Positions 12,994 to 22,828 of a DNA stretch of 64,000 nucleotides are shown here, piece after piece. A program made the position numbers and the translations under genes. The notes below the pieces were generated by a model that did not search any database, was not told the origin of the DNA, and was given only the letters and a program-made list of their open reading frames with translations. Source of the DNA: Novosphingobium umbonatum (lineage in GTDB: Bacteria; Pseudomonadota; Alphaproteobacteria; Sphingomonadales; Sphingomonadaceae); assembly GCF_004005905.1 (NCBI RefSeq), contig NZ_SACO01000013.1, positions 1 to 64,000 on the forward strand, written 5' to 3'. Within the stretch, counting starts at the first letter, position 1. Each line of letters starts with the position of its first letter.

Positions 12994-14706
12994 ATGAACA
13001 AGATTGACGGCAGGCTGTTTGCCCATTTGCGCAAGGCTGTGGTGTTTGGTGTTTTGCTGGCGCTGGTGGCGGGCATGCTATTGCCGGTTTACACCGACGA
13101 AATCGGTTGGCGCCTGCAGGAACGCGCGTGGCTGGACGGGGTGGACAAGCTCTATTCCGACAATTGCGGGCCCAATACGCTGGCCGCGCCGCCCTTCTTC
13201 ATGTGGCCGGTGCGCTGGTATTCCGCCTTTTTCAACACGCATTTCCCCGATCCCCTGTTCATCCGCATTTCGGGCGTGGCCTATGCGATCGCCTTCATCT
13301 GGCTGGTGCTACGCCTTGTAGGCCGCATTGGACGCAGTGGTGAAGAACGCGATGTGCTGGCCATTATCGCTGCCTCTTTGATGGGGCTGGGCGTTATGCC
13401 GCTGTTGCTGGTGTGGAGCCGTCCCGAACAGCCAATCTTCCTTGCCGCGGCTTCTGCCGTGCTGATCGCCAGTGCGGGTTGGCGCTCGCCCGGCAATATG
13501 TTCGCGCCTTTCAACGGCATTGCCTATTCACCCGCCTTGGCCAGTCCGGGTACGGCGTGGAGGCGGTCACTGATGATTCTGGCGCTGGCCTTGGTGGCCT
13601 TGTCCTATCACTTCAAGGCGGTGCTGCTGGTGCCAGCCTTCATCGCCTGTATCGCCTTTGCCAGTCGTGGCCGCGCCGCACTGGGCGCAAGGCTGGCGGC
13701 CATTGCCCTGCTGCTGGCCGCCACCGCCAGCGGCAGCCATTATTGGGTCAAGCGTATGGAATGCCCGATGGACCCCATCGTGGCCAAACAACATGCAAGG
13801 CAAAATCTGGCAGGCCAACTGAACATGGGCACGATCAGCAAGGGCCAGTTGGTGCTGAAAGTGCTGGGCAATTACAAGCTGCACAATTACGTCGAGCGCG
13901 CCGCTCCCTCGGTTGATCCGATGTCATCATGGCTGCCGATCAACCGCGTCAGCAAGGACGAAATGGATGGTTGGCGCGGCGGCATGACCATCATCTGGGG
14001 TGTGTCTTTGGCCTTTGCCGTCATCAGCTTCATCGGCGGCAGCATCGCCATGCTGCGCGAAAAAGTCGTACCGCCAGAACCCGTCATCGCGCTGATGTTG
14101 CTGGGCGCGGTGTCGATCTGGTGCGTCAGCCAAATTGACCGCAACGCCTATGAGGCCAGCTATGTGCTGCCGCTGTTGATGCTGTCGATCATTCTGGCGC
14201 TGTCCAGCCCGCACCGCTGGGCGCCGGTTCGCAAATATCTGGGCGCGGTGGCTTTGGCGGTTGGCCCGCTGACGCTGCTCTCCATCGTGCTGGTGGCCCA
14301 GCTTTACGGCCCGATCCTGCTTTATGATGCGCGTCAGCGTAACTTCCTGCCCTATCACCCTTGGTCGGTGCCGGTTTTTGGCTATCACGACAGCTATGCC
14401 GAAATCATGGGGGCCGCGCGCCAATGCCACATGCCCTTTCCCAAAGATGCGCAGAACCTGCTGATCGATGACGTCACCTATTTCGCCTTCATGCAGAGCC
14501 GCCTGCCCGATCATGAATTGGCCGTGATGGCCCCTCAATTCCGCGGCAAGATCAGCGACCCGATCGCCTATCTGAAGGCGCATAACAGTTCGGGGATCAT
14601 CATGCGTTGCCGTAAAATGCTGCCCGAACTGCGCGAAAAGGCACAGCGCAACGGTGATTTCTGCTGCATCGCCCCGCCCGATTGGGGCGACGGGCCAAAG
14701 GGCTGA
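12994..14706 (+). CDS. Polytopic membrane protein, GT-C-like
   Basis: 570 aa with about 10-12 hydrophobic segments. After the first one (VVFGVLLALVAGMLLPVY) comes TDEIGWRLQERAWLDG; an acidic pair after TM1 is the mark of GT-C glycosyltransferases such as ArnT-like enzymes that use polyprenyl-linked sugars. The C-terminal periplasmic part has five cysteines. The family is not firmly recognised, so glycosyltransferase is a suggestion. ATG at 12994 is selected since the upstream extension to 12910 is not hydrophobic or conserved in look. It precedes the GGDEF gene by 64 bases and may be cotranscribed with it. Confidence 0.7.
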   Translation: MNKIDGRLFAHLRKAVVFGVLLALVAGMLLPVYTDEIGWRLQERAWLDGVDKLYSDNCGPNTLAAPPFFMWPVRWYSAFFNTHFPDPLFIRISGVAYAIAFIWLVLRLVGRIGRSGEERDVLAIIAASLMGLGVMPLLLVWSRPEQPIFLAAASAVLIASAGWRSPGNMFAPFNGIAYSPALASPGTAWRRSLMILALALVALSYHFKAVLLVPAFIACIAFASRGRAALGARLAAIALLLAATASGSHYWVKRMECPMDPIVAKQHARQNLAGQLNMGTISKGQLVLKVLGNYKLHNYVERAAPSVDPMSSWLPINRVSKDEMDGWRGGMTIIWGVSLAFAVISFIGGSIAMLREKVVPPEPVIALMLLGAVSIWCVSQIDRNAYEASYVLPLLMLSIILALSSPHRWAPVRKYLGAVALAVGPLTLLSIVLVAQLYGPILLYDARQRNFLPYHPWSVPVFGYHDSYAEIMGAARQCHMPFPKDAQNLLIDDVTYFAFMQSRLPDHELAVMAPQFRGKISDPIAYLKAHNSSGIIMRCRKMLPELREKAQRNGDFCCIAPPDWGDGPKG

Positions 14707-14770
14707 CACGTACCTTTCCCTAGCCCCGCCTCCATGGGAACTACACCATGCAGGAATAGGACATAATCCT

Positions 14771-15979
14771 ATGACTGCGCATGATTCTTCGCTGCACCGC
14801 CGCCCTGCCAAAGGGCTTCTGGGCTGGCTACGCGGCGCGGGGAAAGAGGATGATGATGCCTCCCCCGCCCCGTTCTCCGGCGATGAATCGGCGCAGGCGG
14901 TCCACGCTGACCCGCGCCGACAAGCCCGTGCGCAGGTGCTGGGCGATATTGCCGATTTCCTGCTCAACCATGATCTGGAAATCAGCCCGTTTACCCTGAC
15001 CATCGCGCATGACTATCTGAATGGCGGCGACGGGCGGATGATGCGCCGCATCGATGAACGCCTGCGCGCGCGCGAACCTTTGACCAGCGACTGGCTGGAA
15101 CGCACCGCAAAAGAGGCTGGCGGCGATCAGGCCGAGGTGATCAACCGGCTAATGCATCGGTTGGAAACCAATATGGAGGCGTTTGACCGCACCAGCACCG
15201 CCGCCAAATCCGCCGCCAGCGATTATACCGTCGCCTTGACCGCGCAGGTGGACGGGTTGGACAAGGCCCCTTCCGAAGCCTTGCTGTCGCCAGCCCATGA
15301 CACCAGCGAGATGGTGCATGAACTGGTCGGCATCGCCCGCAACATGCTGGAGCGGACCGCGACGCTGGAACAGGATATGGCGCGCTCCATGCTGGAAACG
15401 CGCGCCTTGCGCCGCAGTCTGGAACAGGCCCGCCGCAGCGCCGAAGAAGACCATCTGACCGGCTTGCCCAACCGCCGCGCCTTTGAACAGCGCTATGCCG
15501 CCGATTACAAATCAGCACGCGACAATGGCGAGCAACTGGCTGTCGCCTTCTGCGACATCGACAATTTCAAACGCATCAATGACGAACATGGCCATGAGGC
15601 TGGCGACCGCGTGCTGAAAAATGTCGCCGCCGCCCTTTCGCGCATTTCCGATGATCGTTGCCATGTGGCGCGTCACGGGGGCGAGGAATTTGTCGTGCTG
15701 CTGCGTGGCCGTTCCCTGCATCAGGCGTGGGAATTGCTGGACGATGCGCGGTCCGCCATGGCCGAAAGGCGGATGGTCAACCGCGCCAATGATACGCCCT
15801 TCGGCAAGGTGACCTTCTCCGCCGGTGTGGCCGATGTCTTTGCCTTCCCCGATCCCCGCAGCGCCTTGCGCGGGGCAGATCGTGCGCTTTATCGCGCAAA
15901 AGCGGAAGGTCGTAACCGCGTGCTGCTGGCGGACGCTAACACCGACCTGCGCGGCAAAAGCGACCGGCGCGAAAGCTAG
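14771..15979 (+). CDS. GGDEF diguanylate cyclase
   Basis: 402 aa, cytosolic. The C-terminal GGDEF domain has DHLTGLPNRRAFEQRY, FCDIDNFKRINDEHGHEAGD and RHGGEEFVVLL, all the elements needed to make cyclic di-GMP from two GTP. The N-terminal 230 residues are helical, with a coiled coil just before the cyclase (ETRALRRSLEQARRSAEED). The RxxD inhibitory site expected five residues before GGEEF is absent (DDRC instead), so product inhibition by that route is unlikely. ATG at 14771 is chosen because the upstream frame overlaps the previous gene. Confidence 0.92.
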   Translation: MTAHDSSLHRRPAKGLLGWLRGAGKEDDDASPAPFSGDESAQAVHADPRRQARAQVLGDIADFLLNHDLEISPFTLTIAHDYLNGGDGRMMRRIDERLRAREPLTSDWLERTAKEAGGDQAEVINRLMHRLETNMEAFDRTSTAAKSAASDYTVALTAQVDGLDKAPSEALLSPAHDTSEMVHELVGIARNMLERTATLEQDMARSMLETRALRRSLEQARRSAEEDHLTGLPNRRAFEQRYAADYKSARDNGEQLAVAFCDIDNFKRINDEHGHEAGDRVLKNVAAALSRISDDRCHVARHGGEEFVVLLRGRSLHQAWELLDDARSAMAERRMVNRANDTPFGKVTFSAGVADVFAFPDPRSALRGADRALYRAKAEGRNRVLLADANTDLRGKSDRRES

Positions 15980-16001
15980 AGCCGACACGCCCAGCCAAAG
16001 A

Positions 16002-16039
16002 AAAAGGCCCGCTTACCTATCAAGGCAAGCGGGCCTTTT
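16002..16039. terminator. Bidirectional terminator between GGDEF gene and pnp
   Basis: AAAAGGCCCGCTT and its exact complement AAGCGGGCCTTTT, 12-base loop. The A-tract and T-tract flank a perfect GC stem, so it can stop transcripts from both convergent genes. Confidence 0.9.
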
Positions 16040-16084
16040 CATGTCTGTCAAAGGGAGGAGGCCAAGCCCCCTCCCCTCAACGGA

Positions 16085-18388
16085 TCAGTCTTCCGACTTC
16101 AGGAAAGCCGGGATGTGATCGGGGTTACCGCCTTCGCTGCGTTCGCGACGCCCTTCACCACGGGGACCACGGTCGCCACCTTCACGGCGGGGACCACGGT
16201 CACCGCGATCGCCACGGGGACCACGACGGTCGCCACGGTCACCGCGATCAGCGCGGGGTTCGCGCGGTTCGCGGGCGGGACGGGTGTCTTCCAGTTCCGC
16301 GCCGGTTTCCTGATCGACAACGCGCATCGACAGGCGAACCTTGCCGCGCTGGTCGATTTCCAGCACCTTGACGAAGACTTCCTGGCCTTCCTTGACCACA
16401 TCGGTGGGCTTTTCCACGCGCTCGTTCTTCATTTCCGACACGTGGACGAGGCCGTCCTTGCCACCCATGAAGTTCACGAAAGCGCCGAAGTCAACGATGT
16501 TGACGACCTTGCCCTTGTAGATCTTGCCGACTTCGGCTTCTTCCACAATGCCCAGAATCCAGGCCTTGGCCGCTTCGATCTGCGCACCGTCCGAGGACGA
16601 GATCTTGATGATCCCTTCATCGTCAATGTCGACCTTGGCGCCGGTGGTGGCCACGATTTCGCGGATCACCTTACCGCCGGTGCCGATCACATCACGGATC
16701 TTCGACTTGTCGATCGTGATGGTTTCGATGCGCGGAGCATGGGCCGACAGTTCGGTACGGGCTTCGCCCAGAGCCTTGGTCATTTCGCCAAGGATATGCG
16801 CGCGGCCTTCCTTCGCCTGATGCAGCGCCTGGGCCATGATTTCGCGCGTGATGCCCGCAATCTTGATGTCCATCTGCATGGTGGTGATGCCTGCGCTGGT
16901 GCCGGCCACCTTGAAGTCCATGTCGCCCAGATGATCTTCATCACCCAGAATGTCCGACAGAACGGCGAATTCATCGCCTTCCAGAATCAGACCCATGGCA
17001 ATGCCCGACACGGGGCGCTCGATCGGAACGCCAGCGTCCATCATCGACAGACAGCCGCCGCAAACCGTGGCCATCGACGACGAGCCGTTCGACTCGGTGA
17101 TGTCCGACAGAACGCGGATCGTGTAGGGGAAGTCTTCCTTGCTGGGAAGCACGGGGTTGAGCGCGCGCCATGCCAGCTTGCCATGGCCCACTTCGCGGCG
17201 ACCGGGGGCGCCAAAGCGGCCCACTTCACCCACCGAATAGGGAGGGAAGTTGTAGTGCAGCATGAAGCGCTGATACGACAGGCCGTCCAGACCGTCGATC
17301 ATCTGCTCGGCATCCTTGGTGCCCAGCGTGGTGGTGCAGATCGACTGCGTTTCACCGCGCGTGAACAGCGCCGAACCATGGGTGCGCGGCAGGAAGCCAA
17401 CGATGGCTTCAATCGGGCGAACCTGCGTGGTGGTGCGACCATCGATACGCGTGCCGTCCTGCAGGATGGCGCCACGCACGATGTCGGCCTCGACCTTCTT
17501 CATGGTCTTGATGGCCACCATCTGCGTCTGGGCGCTTTCATCGGCGAAAGCTTCCTTGGCCTTGGCGCGGGCAGCGTTCAGAGCGTTCGAACGGGCCGAC
17601 TTGTCGGTCAGCTTGTAAGCGGCGGCCACATCGGCGCCAACCACGTCCTTCAGCTTCTTCTTGATGTCGGCGGTGTTGTCCGACAGGTCGATTTCCCAAG
17701 GCTCCTTGGCAGCCTTTTCGGCCAGATCGATGATCAGGTTGGTGACCTTGCGGATTTCGTCATGCGCGAACACAACGGCACCCAGCATTTCGTCCTCGGT
17801 CAGCTCCTTGGCTTCCGATTCCACCATCATCACAGCGGCGTCAGTCGCGGCCACCACCAGATCGAGGCGGCCTTCGGCAACCTGCGCCATGCTGGGGTTG
17901 AGCTGATATTCGCCATCCTTGAAACCGACGCGGGCAGCGCCGATCGGGCCCATGAAAGGCACGCCCGAGATAGTCAGCGCAGCCGAAGCGGCGATCATGG
18001 CCACAATGTCGGGCTCGCTTTCGCCGTCATAGCTCATCACCTGAGCAATGACGTTGATTTCGTTATAGAAACCTTCGGGGAACAGCGGACGCACAGGGCG
18101 GTCGATCAGACGGGAAACCAGCGTTTCCTTTTCCGTCGCGCCGCGTTCACGCTTGAAGAAGCCACCGGGGATACGGCCAGCAGCCGAAAACTTTTCCTGA
18201 TAGTGGACGGTCAGCGGGAAGAAGTCCTGGCCTTCCTTCACGCTCTTGGCCGCCGTAACGGCGCAAAGCACCACAGTTTCGCCATAGGTGGCCAGCACAG
18301 CGCCATTGGCCTGGCGAGCGATACGGCCGGTTTCGAGGGTGAGGGTCTTGCCGCCCCATTCCATCGATACGGTTTTGACGTCGAACAT
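16085..18388 (-). CDS. pnp: Polyribonucleotide nucleotidyltransferase (PNPase)
   Basis: 767 aa. A phosphorolytic 3'-5' exoribonuclease and degradosome component. Two RNase PH domains (the second with [13 protein letters not shown] and [15 protein letters not shown]), a KH domain ([15 protein letters not shown]) and an S1 domain ([20 protein letters not shown]) follow in order. The last 55 residues are an Arg/Gly/Asp tract with repeats of [15 protein letters not shown] type, ending [11 protein letters not shown]; this could add RNA or RNase E binding. It is last in the rimP-pnp operon, 249 bases after rpsO. Confidence 0.97.
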   Translation of the reverse strand: MFDVKTVSMEWGGKTLTLETGRIARQANGAVLATYGETVVLCAVTAAKSVKEGQDFFPLTVHYQEKFSAAGRIPGGFFKRERGATEKETLVSRLIDRPVRPLFPEGFYNEINVIAQVMSYDGESEPDIVAMIAASAALTISGVPFMGPIGAARVGFKDGEYQLNPSMAQVAEGRLDLVVAATDAAVMMVESEAKELTEDEMLGAVVFAHDEIRKVTNLIIDLAEKAAKEPWEIDLSDNTADIKKKLKDVVGADVAAAYKLTDKSARSNALNAARAKAKEAFADESAQTQMVAIKTMKKVEADIVRGAILQDGTRIDGRTTTQVRPIEAIVGFLPRTHGSALFTRGETQSICTTTLGTKDAEQMIDGLDGLSYQRFMLHYNFPPYSVGEVGRFGAPGRREVGHGKLAWRALNPVLPSKEDFPYTIRVLSDITESNGSSSMATVCGGCLSMMDAGVPIERPVSGIAMGLILEGDEFAVLSDILGDEDHLGDMDFKVAGTSAGITTMQMDIKIAGITREIMAQALHQAKEGRAHILGEMTKALGEARTELSAHAPRIETITIDKSKIRDVIGTGGKVIREIVATTGAKVDIDDEGIIKISSSDGAQIEAAKAWILGIVEEAEVGKIYKGKVVNIVDFGAFVNFMGGKDGLVHVSEMKNERVEKPTDVVKEGQEVFVKVLEIDQRGKVRLSMRVVDQETGAELEDTRPAREPREPRADRGDRGDRRGPRGDRGDRGPRREGGDRGPRGEGRRERSEGGNPDHIPAFLKSED

Positions 18389-18538
18389 TGTCTATCCTTC
18401 AGCCCCCAAGCCCTATTGCAAGGGGGGTTTGCTGCCGGGGATACCGTCCCGGTCCGGTGTGGGGCCTAAAATTCAAACCCCTGAGCCGCCCGCCGGATTG
18501 CGGGAAAGCCCGTAAATCATACCGCCTGAAAACACAGG

Positions 18539-18558
18539 CAGCCCCTGATCAGGGGCTG
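18539..18558. repeat. 20-bp perfect palindrome in the pnp leader
   Basis: CAGCCCCTGATCAGGGGCTG, in the 249-base gap between rpsO and pnp. As RNA it makes a strong hairpin. In E. coli the pnp leader carries a stem-loop cut by RNase III for autocontrol; this palindrome is a candidate for a similar role, or a second terminator after rpsO. Confidence 0.55.
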
Positions 18559-18602
18559 GGCGCTTCTCTAGCGGAAAGAAGGCGATGAAGCCACAAAGAA
18601 GA

Positions 18603-18626
18603 AGCGCCCCCGTTTCCGGGAGCGCT
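18603..18626 (-). terminator. rpsO terminator
   Basis: The minus strand reads AGCGCTCCCG, loop GAAA, CGGGGGCGCT, then TCTTCTTT. It begins 11 bases after the rpsO stop. The GNRA-type loop and T-rich tail support an intrinsic terminator, probably leaky so that pnp is also read. Confidence 0.8.
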
Positions 18627-18636
18627 CCAAAGGATC

Positions 18637-18906
18637 TTACTTACGCAGACCCAGCTTGGCGATGAGAGCGTTGTAGCGCGCCACATCCTTCTTCTTCAAG
18701 TAGTCGAGCAGCGAACGGCGCTTGTTCACCATCTGGAGCAGACCGCGACGCGAGTGGTTATCCTTCGCGTGGGTCTTGAAGTGCTCGGTCAGGTTCACGA
18801 TGCGCGTGGTCAGAATCGCCACCTGCACTTCGGGCGAACCGGTGTCGGTTGCGTGCGTGGCGTTGCTCTGGATCAGTTCTTGCTTCTTTTCGGGCGAAAC
18901 CGTCAT
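18637..18906 (-). CDS. rpsO: 30S ribosomal protein S15
   Basis: 89 aa, the standard length. Motifs [35 protein letters not shown] and a C-terminal LGLRK match S15, which binds the central domain of 16S rRNA. The start is [10 protein letters not shown] at 18906, not the upstream ATG at 18924. It follows truB by 4 bases and precedes pnp, the same order as in E. coli. Confidence 0.98.
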   Translation of the reverse strand: MTVSPEKKQELIQSNATHATDTGSPEVQVAILTTRIVNLTEHFKTHAKDNHSRRGLLQMVNKRRSLLDYLKKKDVARYNALIAKLGLRK

Positions 18907-18910
18907 TGTA

Positions 18911-19828
18911 CTACTCCGCGACATCCACGAGGTTGAACCCCCGCTCGACTGTGGCCGAGCCTCCTTCCAGCATCACCAGCGCCACCGGAACATCGTCCAG
19001 CTTTGCACAGTAAAGCCCGTCGGATTGGGGCATTCCGGTCAGAACGCGGCCCTGACGGACCGCCCGTGCCATATCCGGGGTGAGAGCGAGAGCCGGGATG
19101 TCGACCAGCCCCGCCTCCAATGGCAGGAGTTTATGTTCAAGCGAAGCGCCCTTACCGATTTCGTTGAGAGAGTCCAGCGAAATCGCGGCTTCCAGCGTAA
19201 ACGGCCCCGCCTTGATGCGGCGCAGATAGGTAACATGGCCGCAGGAGCCAAGCGCCAGCGCGATGTCGCGCGCTAGGCTACGAATATAGGTGCCCTTGGA
19301 CACATGGGCGCGCAAGGTCGCCCAATCATCCCCCGCATCGACCAGATCCAGCGCATGGATGGTGACAGAGCGCGAAGGCATCTCCACCACCTCCCCTGCC
19401 CGCGCACGGTCATAGGCGCGCCTGCCATCGATCATCAGCGCGGAATAGGCGGGGGGCACTTGCTCGATCGGGCCGGTAAACTGGTTGAGCACACTGGCGA
19501 CCTCTGCCGCGATGGGGCGCACATCGCTGGTGGCCACAACCGCGCCTTCCAGATCCAGCGTTTCGGTCTGCGCGCCAAAGCGGATGGTAAAGTCATAGAT
19601 CTTGTCAGCGTCCAGCATCCGGCCGGTCAGCTTGGTCGCCTCACCCAGCGCGATGGGCAGGATGCCGCTGGCCAACGGGTCCAGCGTGCCGCCATGGCCC
19701 ACCTTGATCCCGCCTTTCAGCTTCATATTATAGCCCGCCTCGCGCAGGTTGCGCTTGACCGCCGAAACCGCCTGCGTGCTGCCCAGTTCCAGCGGCTTGT
19801 CGAGAATGATCCAGCCATGCAGGCTCAT
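18911..19828 (-). CDS. truB: tRNA pseudouridine-55 synthase TruB
   Basis: 305 aa. Makes pseudouridine 55 in the T-loop of tRNAs. The catalytic motif is [19 protein letters not shown] with the active Asp, and the N-terminus has [21 protein letters not shown]-like C-terminal domain is present. The start ATG at 19828 overlaps the tdk stop as ATGA. Confidence 0.97.
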   Translation of the reverse strand: MSLHGWIILDKPLELGSTQAVSAVKRNLREAGYNMKLKGGIKVGHGGTLDPLASGILPIALGEATKLTGRMLDADKIYDFTIRFGAQTETLDLEGAVVATSDVRPIAAEVASVLNQFTGPIEQVPPAYSALMIDGRRAYDRARAGEVVEMPSRSVTIHALDLVDAGDDWATLRAHVSKGTYIRSLARDIALALGSCGHVTYLRRIKAGPFTLEAAISLDSLNEIGKGASLEHKLLPLEAGLVDIPALALTPDMARAVRQGRVLTGMPQSDGLYCAKLDDVPVALVMLEGGSATVERGFNLVDVAE

Positions 19829-20403
19829 TGCGTGCGGCTTTCGGCAAAATGCTTGCGGCAAAGGGCTACATAGCGGTCATTGCCGCCAATCTCGGTCTGG
19901 GCGCCTTCGATCACGGCACGGCCATCGGCATCGACGCGCAGGTTCATCGTCGCCTTGCGCCCGCAATGGCAAACGGCCTTCAATTCCACCAGACTGTCGG
20001 CAATGCCCAAAAGCACGGCAGAACCGGCGAACAATTCACCCTGAAAATCGGTGCGCAACCCATAACACAGCACAGGAATGCCCAATTCATCGGCAATCCG
20101 CGCCGCCTGCCACACCTGGGCCGAGGACAGAAACTGCGCCTCATCCACCATCACGCAGGACAAGGGCTGATCGGCATGGGTCTGTGCCACCTGCGCGAAC
20201 AGGTCCGTTTCCGCCGCAAAGCGATGCGCGTCAGCGGCCAGACCGATCCGGCTTTCAATCGCATTATCCCCGCCGCGATGGTCCAGCGCCGCGGTCCACA
20301 GCATGGTGGCCATGCCTCTTTCGCGATAGTTGAAATCAGCCTGCAGCAGCGTGGTCGATTTGCCCGCATTCATGCTGGCATAATAGAAATAGAGCTTGGC
20401 CAT
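19825..20403 (-). CDS. tdk: Thymidine kinase
   Basis: 192 aa, type II thymidine kinase that salvages thymidine to dTMP. P-loop ASMNAGKST at the N-terminus, catalytic [11 protein letters not shown], zinc ligands around CHCGRKA and a late ALCRKHF. It sits inside the ribosome-maturation operon between a hydrolase gene and truB, with a 4-base overlap with truB. Confidence 0.95.
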   Translation of the reverse strand: MAKLYFYYASMNAGKSTTLLQADFNYRERGMATMLWTAALDHRGGDNAIESRIGLAADAHRFAAETDLFAQVAQTHADQPLSCVMVDEAQFLSSAQVWQAARIADELGIPVLCYGLRTDFQGELFAGSAVLLGIADSLVELKAVCHCGRKATMNLRVDADGRAVIEGAQTEIGGNDRYVALCRKHFAESRTQ

Positions 20404-20406
20404 GGA

Positions 20407-21288
20407 TTATCGCAAGCTGCCCAACCATTGCAGCAAAAGCGCGGTCAGCTTCAGCCGGTGATCGGAAAAGGAATGGTCGGTGGGCCAGAGAGCGGCGGTC
20501 AGCGGGCCATGCTTGCCCTTGGCTGCGGCCAGCTTCTGACCATATTGCCCACCAATTCCGCGCTTGGCATAGATCAGCGCCAAGGGCCGATCTGCGATCA
20601 CGCCAACCGTTTTGGTCAGATCGAACTCTGGACCAACTTGCGAGATTTCCGTCAACAGAGCCTCTGCGCTGGTGCCCGACAGCGGGGGCAGATCGCCCTC
20701 CAACTCATTGCGACGGAAATCTTCCAAACTGGCTGGCGACTGGTTCTGACGCCGCTGTTCGGCAATGTCCCAAGGGTCGATCAGGAATGCGCCACGTAAG
20801 CCCGAAACCTCGGCCATGGTGCGGGCAGCCATCATGCCGCCCATACTGTGCCCCGCCACCGCAATACGGCGAGGGTCGATGCGATAAAGCTTGGCAATCT
20901 CGGGCTTTTGCAGCCAACGCGCGGCGGTGGCGGCATCCTGCGCGCAATGAGCAAAAGAAAACGCACCTTCGCTGCCCCATGACCCGCGATAATGCAGCGT
21001 CAGCACATTCCAGCCAGCGCGGCGGGCAGCCTGCGCCAGATCGAGATTTTGCTCATTGCCCGGAAAACCATGCAGCAACAGCAAGGTAGGATGCGGAGCG
21101 GAACCAGCGGCCAGATAAAACACCGCGTTAATCTTCGCCCCATCGACCGGCAACTGAAACGCGACCATCCGCGCGGGTGCCTTTGCGTCCACCGCAGGGT
21201 CTTGCCACAAGGCGGACGATACTGGCTTGGCATAAGCCTGCACAGGACCACCCAAAACCAGTGCGACGGCTAGAGCAAAGCGCTTCAC
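20407..21288 (-). CDS. Secreted alpha/beta hydrolase
   Basis: 293 aa. An N-terminal signal peptide ([20 protein letters not shown]) suggests export to the periplasm. The alpha/beta fold shows the oxyanion strand [26 protein letters not shown] and the nucleophile [10 protein letters not shown]; a late Asp (ALWPTDHSF region, with His) completes the triad. The GTG start at 21288 overlaps the rbfA stop (GTGA). Substrate unknown; an esterase or dienelactone-hydrolase-like enzyme is likely. Confidence 0.85.
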   Translation of the reverse strand: MKRFALAVALVLGGPVQAYAKPVSSALWQDPAVDAKAPARMVAFQLPVDGAKINAVFYLAAGSAPHPTLLLLHGFPGNEQNLDLAQAARRAGWNVLTLHYRGSWGSEGAFSFAHCAQDAATAARWLQKPEIAKLYRIDPRRIAVAGHSMGGMMAARTMAEVSGLRGAFLIDPWDIAEQRRQNQSPASLEDFRRNELEGDLPPLSGTSAEALLTEISQVGPEFDLTKTVGVIADRPLALIYAKRGIGGQYGQKLAAAKGKHGPLTAALWPTDHSFSDHRLKLTALLLQWLGSLR

Positions 21289-21698
21289 TCCCCGCCCTCA
21301 CCCTCGTCGCTTTCCACATCGCGGCGCACGCGGGGATCGGAAAGCAGCGCGTCAATCCGGCTCGCCTCGTCAAAGCTCTCGTCATTGAGGAACTTGATCT
21401 TGGCGGCAAAACGCATCTTCAACTTGCCCGCCACTTCCTTCTGGAAATAGGCAGTATGGGTGCGCAGGGCCTTGAGCACGATTTCCTCGTCCTGCCCCAG
21501 CAAAGGCTTGGCAAAAACCGTGGCGTGGCGCAGATCAGGGCTCATGCGGACCTCAGTGATCGACACGCTATGCGCGGCCAGAATCGGGTCATGCACCATC
21601 TGGCGCGCCAGAATCTCGGAAATCACATGGCGCACTTGCTCCCCCACTTTCAGCAGGCGAACCGAACGGGTTTCAGGCGTAGCAGTGGGACGGGCCAT
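21285..21698 (-). CDS. rbfA: Ribosome-binding factor A
   Basis: 137 aa. A KH-like 30S maturation factor acting on the 16S rRNA 5' helix. [19 protein letters not shown], then [19 protein letters not shown], then [20 protein letters not shown] are typical. ATG at 21698 shares its A-T with the TAA of the DUF1697 gene (TAATG overlap). Confidence 0.95.
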   Translation of the reverse strand: MARPTATPETRSVRLLKVGEQVRHVISEILARQMVHDPILAAHSVSITEVRMSPDLRHATVFAKPLLGQDEEIVLKALRTHTAYFQKEVAGKLKMRFAAKIKFLNDESFDEASRIDALLSDPRVRRDVESDEGEGGE

Positions 21699-22237
21699 TA
21701 GTCTTCCATCTTTTCCAGAATACGGCGCAGGCTGCGCATATTGCGTGCCGTGCCCCTGCAACCCAGCCTGCGCTCGATAAAGGGACCGGTCAGCCGAGAG
21801 GCACCTACGCCATTCACATAATCAACATAAAGCGAGCGAGGCCCCGCCGCCAGTCTTTCCGGCCCGCGCCCCGCGTAGGCGGCGAACAGGTCGTCGAAAC
21901 GATCCGGTGCGGGTTGTTGGCTGAGGAAATGGGTGTGGACCTGATTTTCCTCACCTGTCGCGCTGAAAGGATTGCCCTCAATCGCCTGCCTCACCTCGGC
22001 GGCATTACGCACGGCGGCAAAGGAATCCATATCAAACCGGTCGGCCATCATATGGCCCAGCAATTCTTCCAACCCATCACTCGGTCGGTCGTCATAGTCG
22101 AACAGCACATTGCCGCTGGCCACCACGGTTTCCACATTCTCGAACTCTTCGCGTTCGAAAGCGTAGCGCAGATCGGCCATGGTCAGCCGATTGCTGCCGA
22201 CATTGATGCTGGAGAAAAAGGCGATGTAGCGGGCCAT
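21698..22237 (-). CDS. DUF1697 family protein
   Basis: 179 aa. [23 protein letters not shown], given here in parts as [13 protein letters not shown] and [10 protein letters not shown], with [12 protein letters not shown], is the DUF1697 pattern (usually INVGG and SGNVVF). The C-terminus has [13 protein letters not shown], the family's 'T.RN' end. Function unknown. The start is ATG at 22237, coupled to the membrane-protein gene by TAATG. Its presence inside the infB-rbfA stretch is unusual. Confidence 0.85.
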   Translation of the reverse strand: MARYIAFFSSINVGSNRLTMADLRYAFEREEFENVETVVASGNVLFDYDDRPSDGLEELLGHMMADRFDMDSFAAVRNAAEVRQAIEGNPFSATGEENQVHTHFLSQQPAPDRFDDLFAAYAGRGPERLAAGPRSLYVDYVNGVGASRLTGPFIERRLGCRGTARNMRSLRRILEKMED

Positions 22238-22812
22238 TAATAGTCTATTCCACAATCATAATAGTCACCGATAAGGCGGGAACAGGTAGCGATGTCGGCC
22301 CCTTCCTCCTTGATCAAACGCTTCGCAGGATGACCGGTGCCGTCCCAAACAATCGCGTTTGTATTGTCGAGAAACCCATCATAATCCCAAAGCAATTGCC
22401 GAGGGTGCGGCTTTGCCAGCTCAACTGCGACTGCACGCTCGTAACTGACATAGTGCGCCGCCAAAACAATATATGTCTTCAACCTGCTACCCAGAAACAG
22501 TGCAGGCCATAAGAGCGCCACGCCAGTTGCAAGCGTAAGAAGCGGTATAGACACGCCTTTCAACCAAAGAGCCCGATAGCTCGCTATCGATTTTGCCTCT
22601 TGCCATGAATCGCGCAACGATTGCACCGCCAAAACCAGCCAAGTCAAACCAAACCCCAGAAGTAGGGGAATGGATAAAAAAATTGCAATTATTCCATAAA
22701 GCGCCAAAAAAAGCGTGAAAACGGAAATGACGAGAAAGCTCACCCATTTACCGTATGGGCAACCCCAAAACATTGCCCAAAAGGCGGCGAGGTGAGAACG
22801 CAAAGCCGTCAT
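22237..22812 (-). CDS. Small membrane protein, unknown
   Basis: 191 aa. Three hydrophobic segments: WVSFLVISVFTLFLALYG, IIAIFLSIPLLLGFGLTWL and LTLATGVALLWPALFLG. The C-terminal 75 residues are soluble (YDGFLDNTNAIVWDG to DYYDCGIDY). ATG at 22812 follows GAGG by two bases; the long upstream frame lies inside infB and is discarded. Its lower GC (about half) than the flanking genes hints at recent arrival between infB and rbfA. No family is recognised. Confidence 0.65.
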   Translation of the reverse strand: MTALRSHLAAFWAMFWGCPYGKWVSFLVISVFTLFLALYGIIAIFLSIPLLLGFGLTWLVLAVQSLRDSWQEAKSIASYRALWLKGVSIPLLTLATGVALLWPALFLGSRLKTYIVLAAHYVSYERAVAVELAKPHPRQLLWDYDGFLDNTNAIVWDGTGHPAKRLIKEEGADIATCSRLIGDYYDCGIDY

Positions 22813-22828
22813 CACCTCGCCCCTCTCA

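Noticed and set aside
16115..18469. 784-aa open frame on the plus strand across pnp
   Set aside because: It is fully antisense to a certain PNPase gene, His/Ala/Gly-rich with no recognisable motif; high GC makes such long shadow frames.
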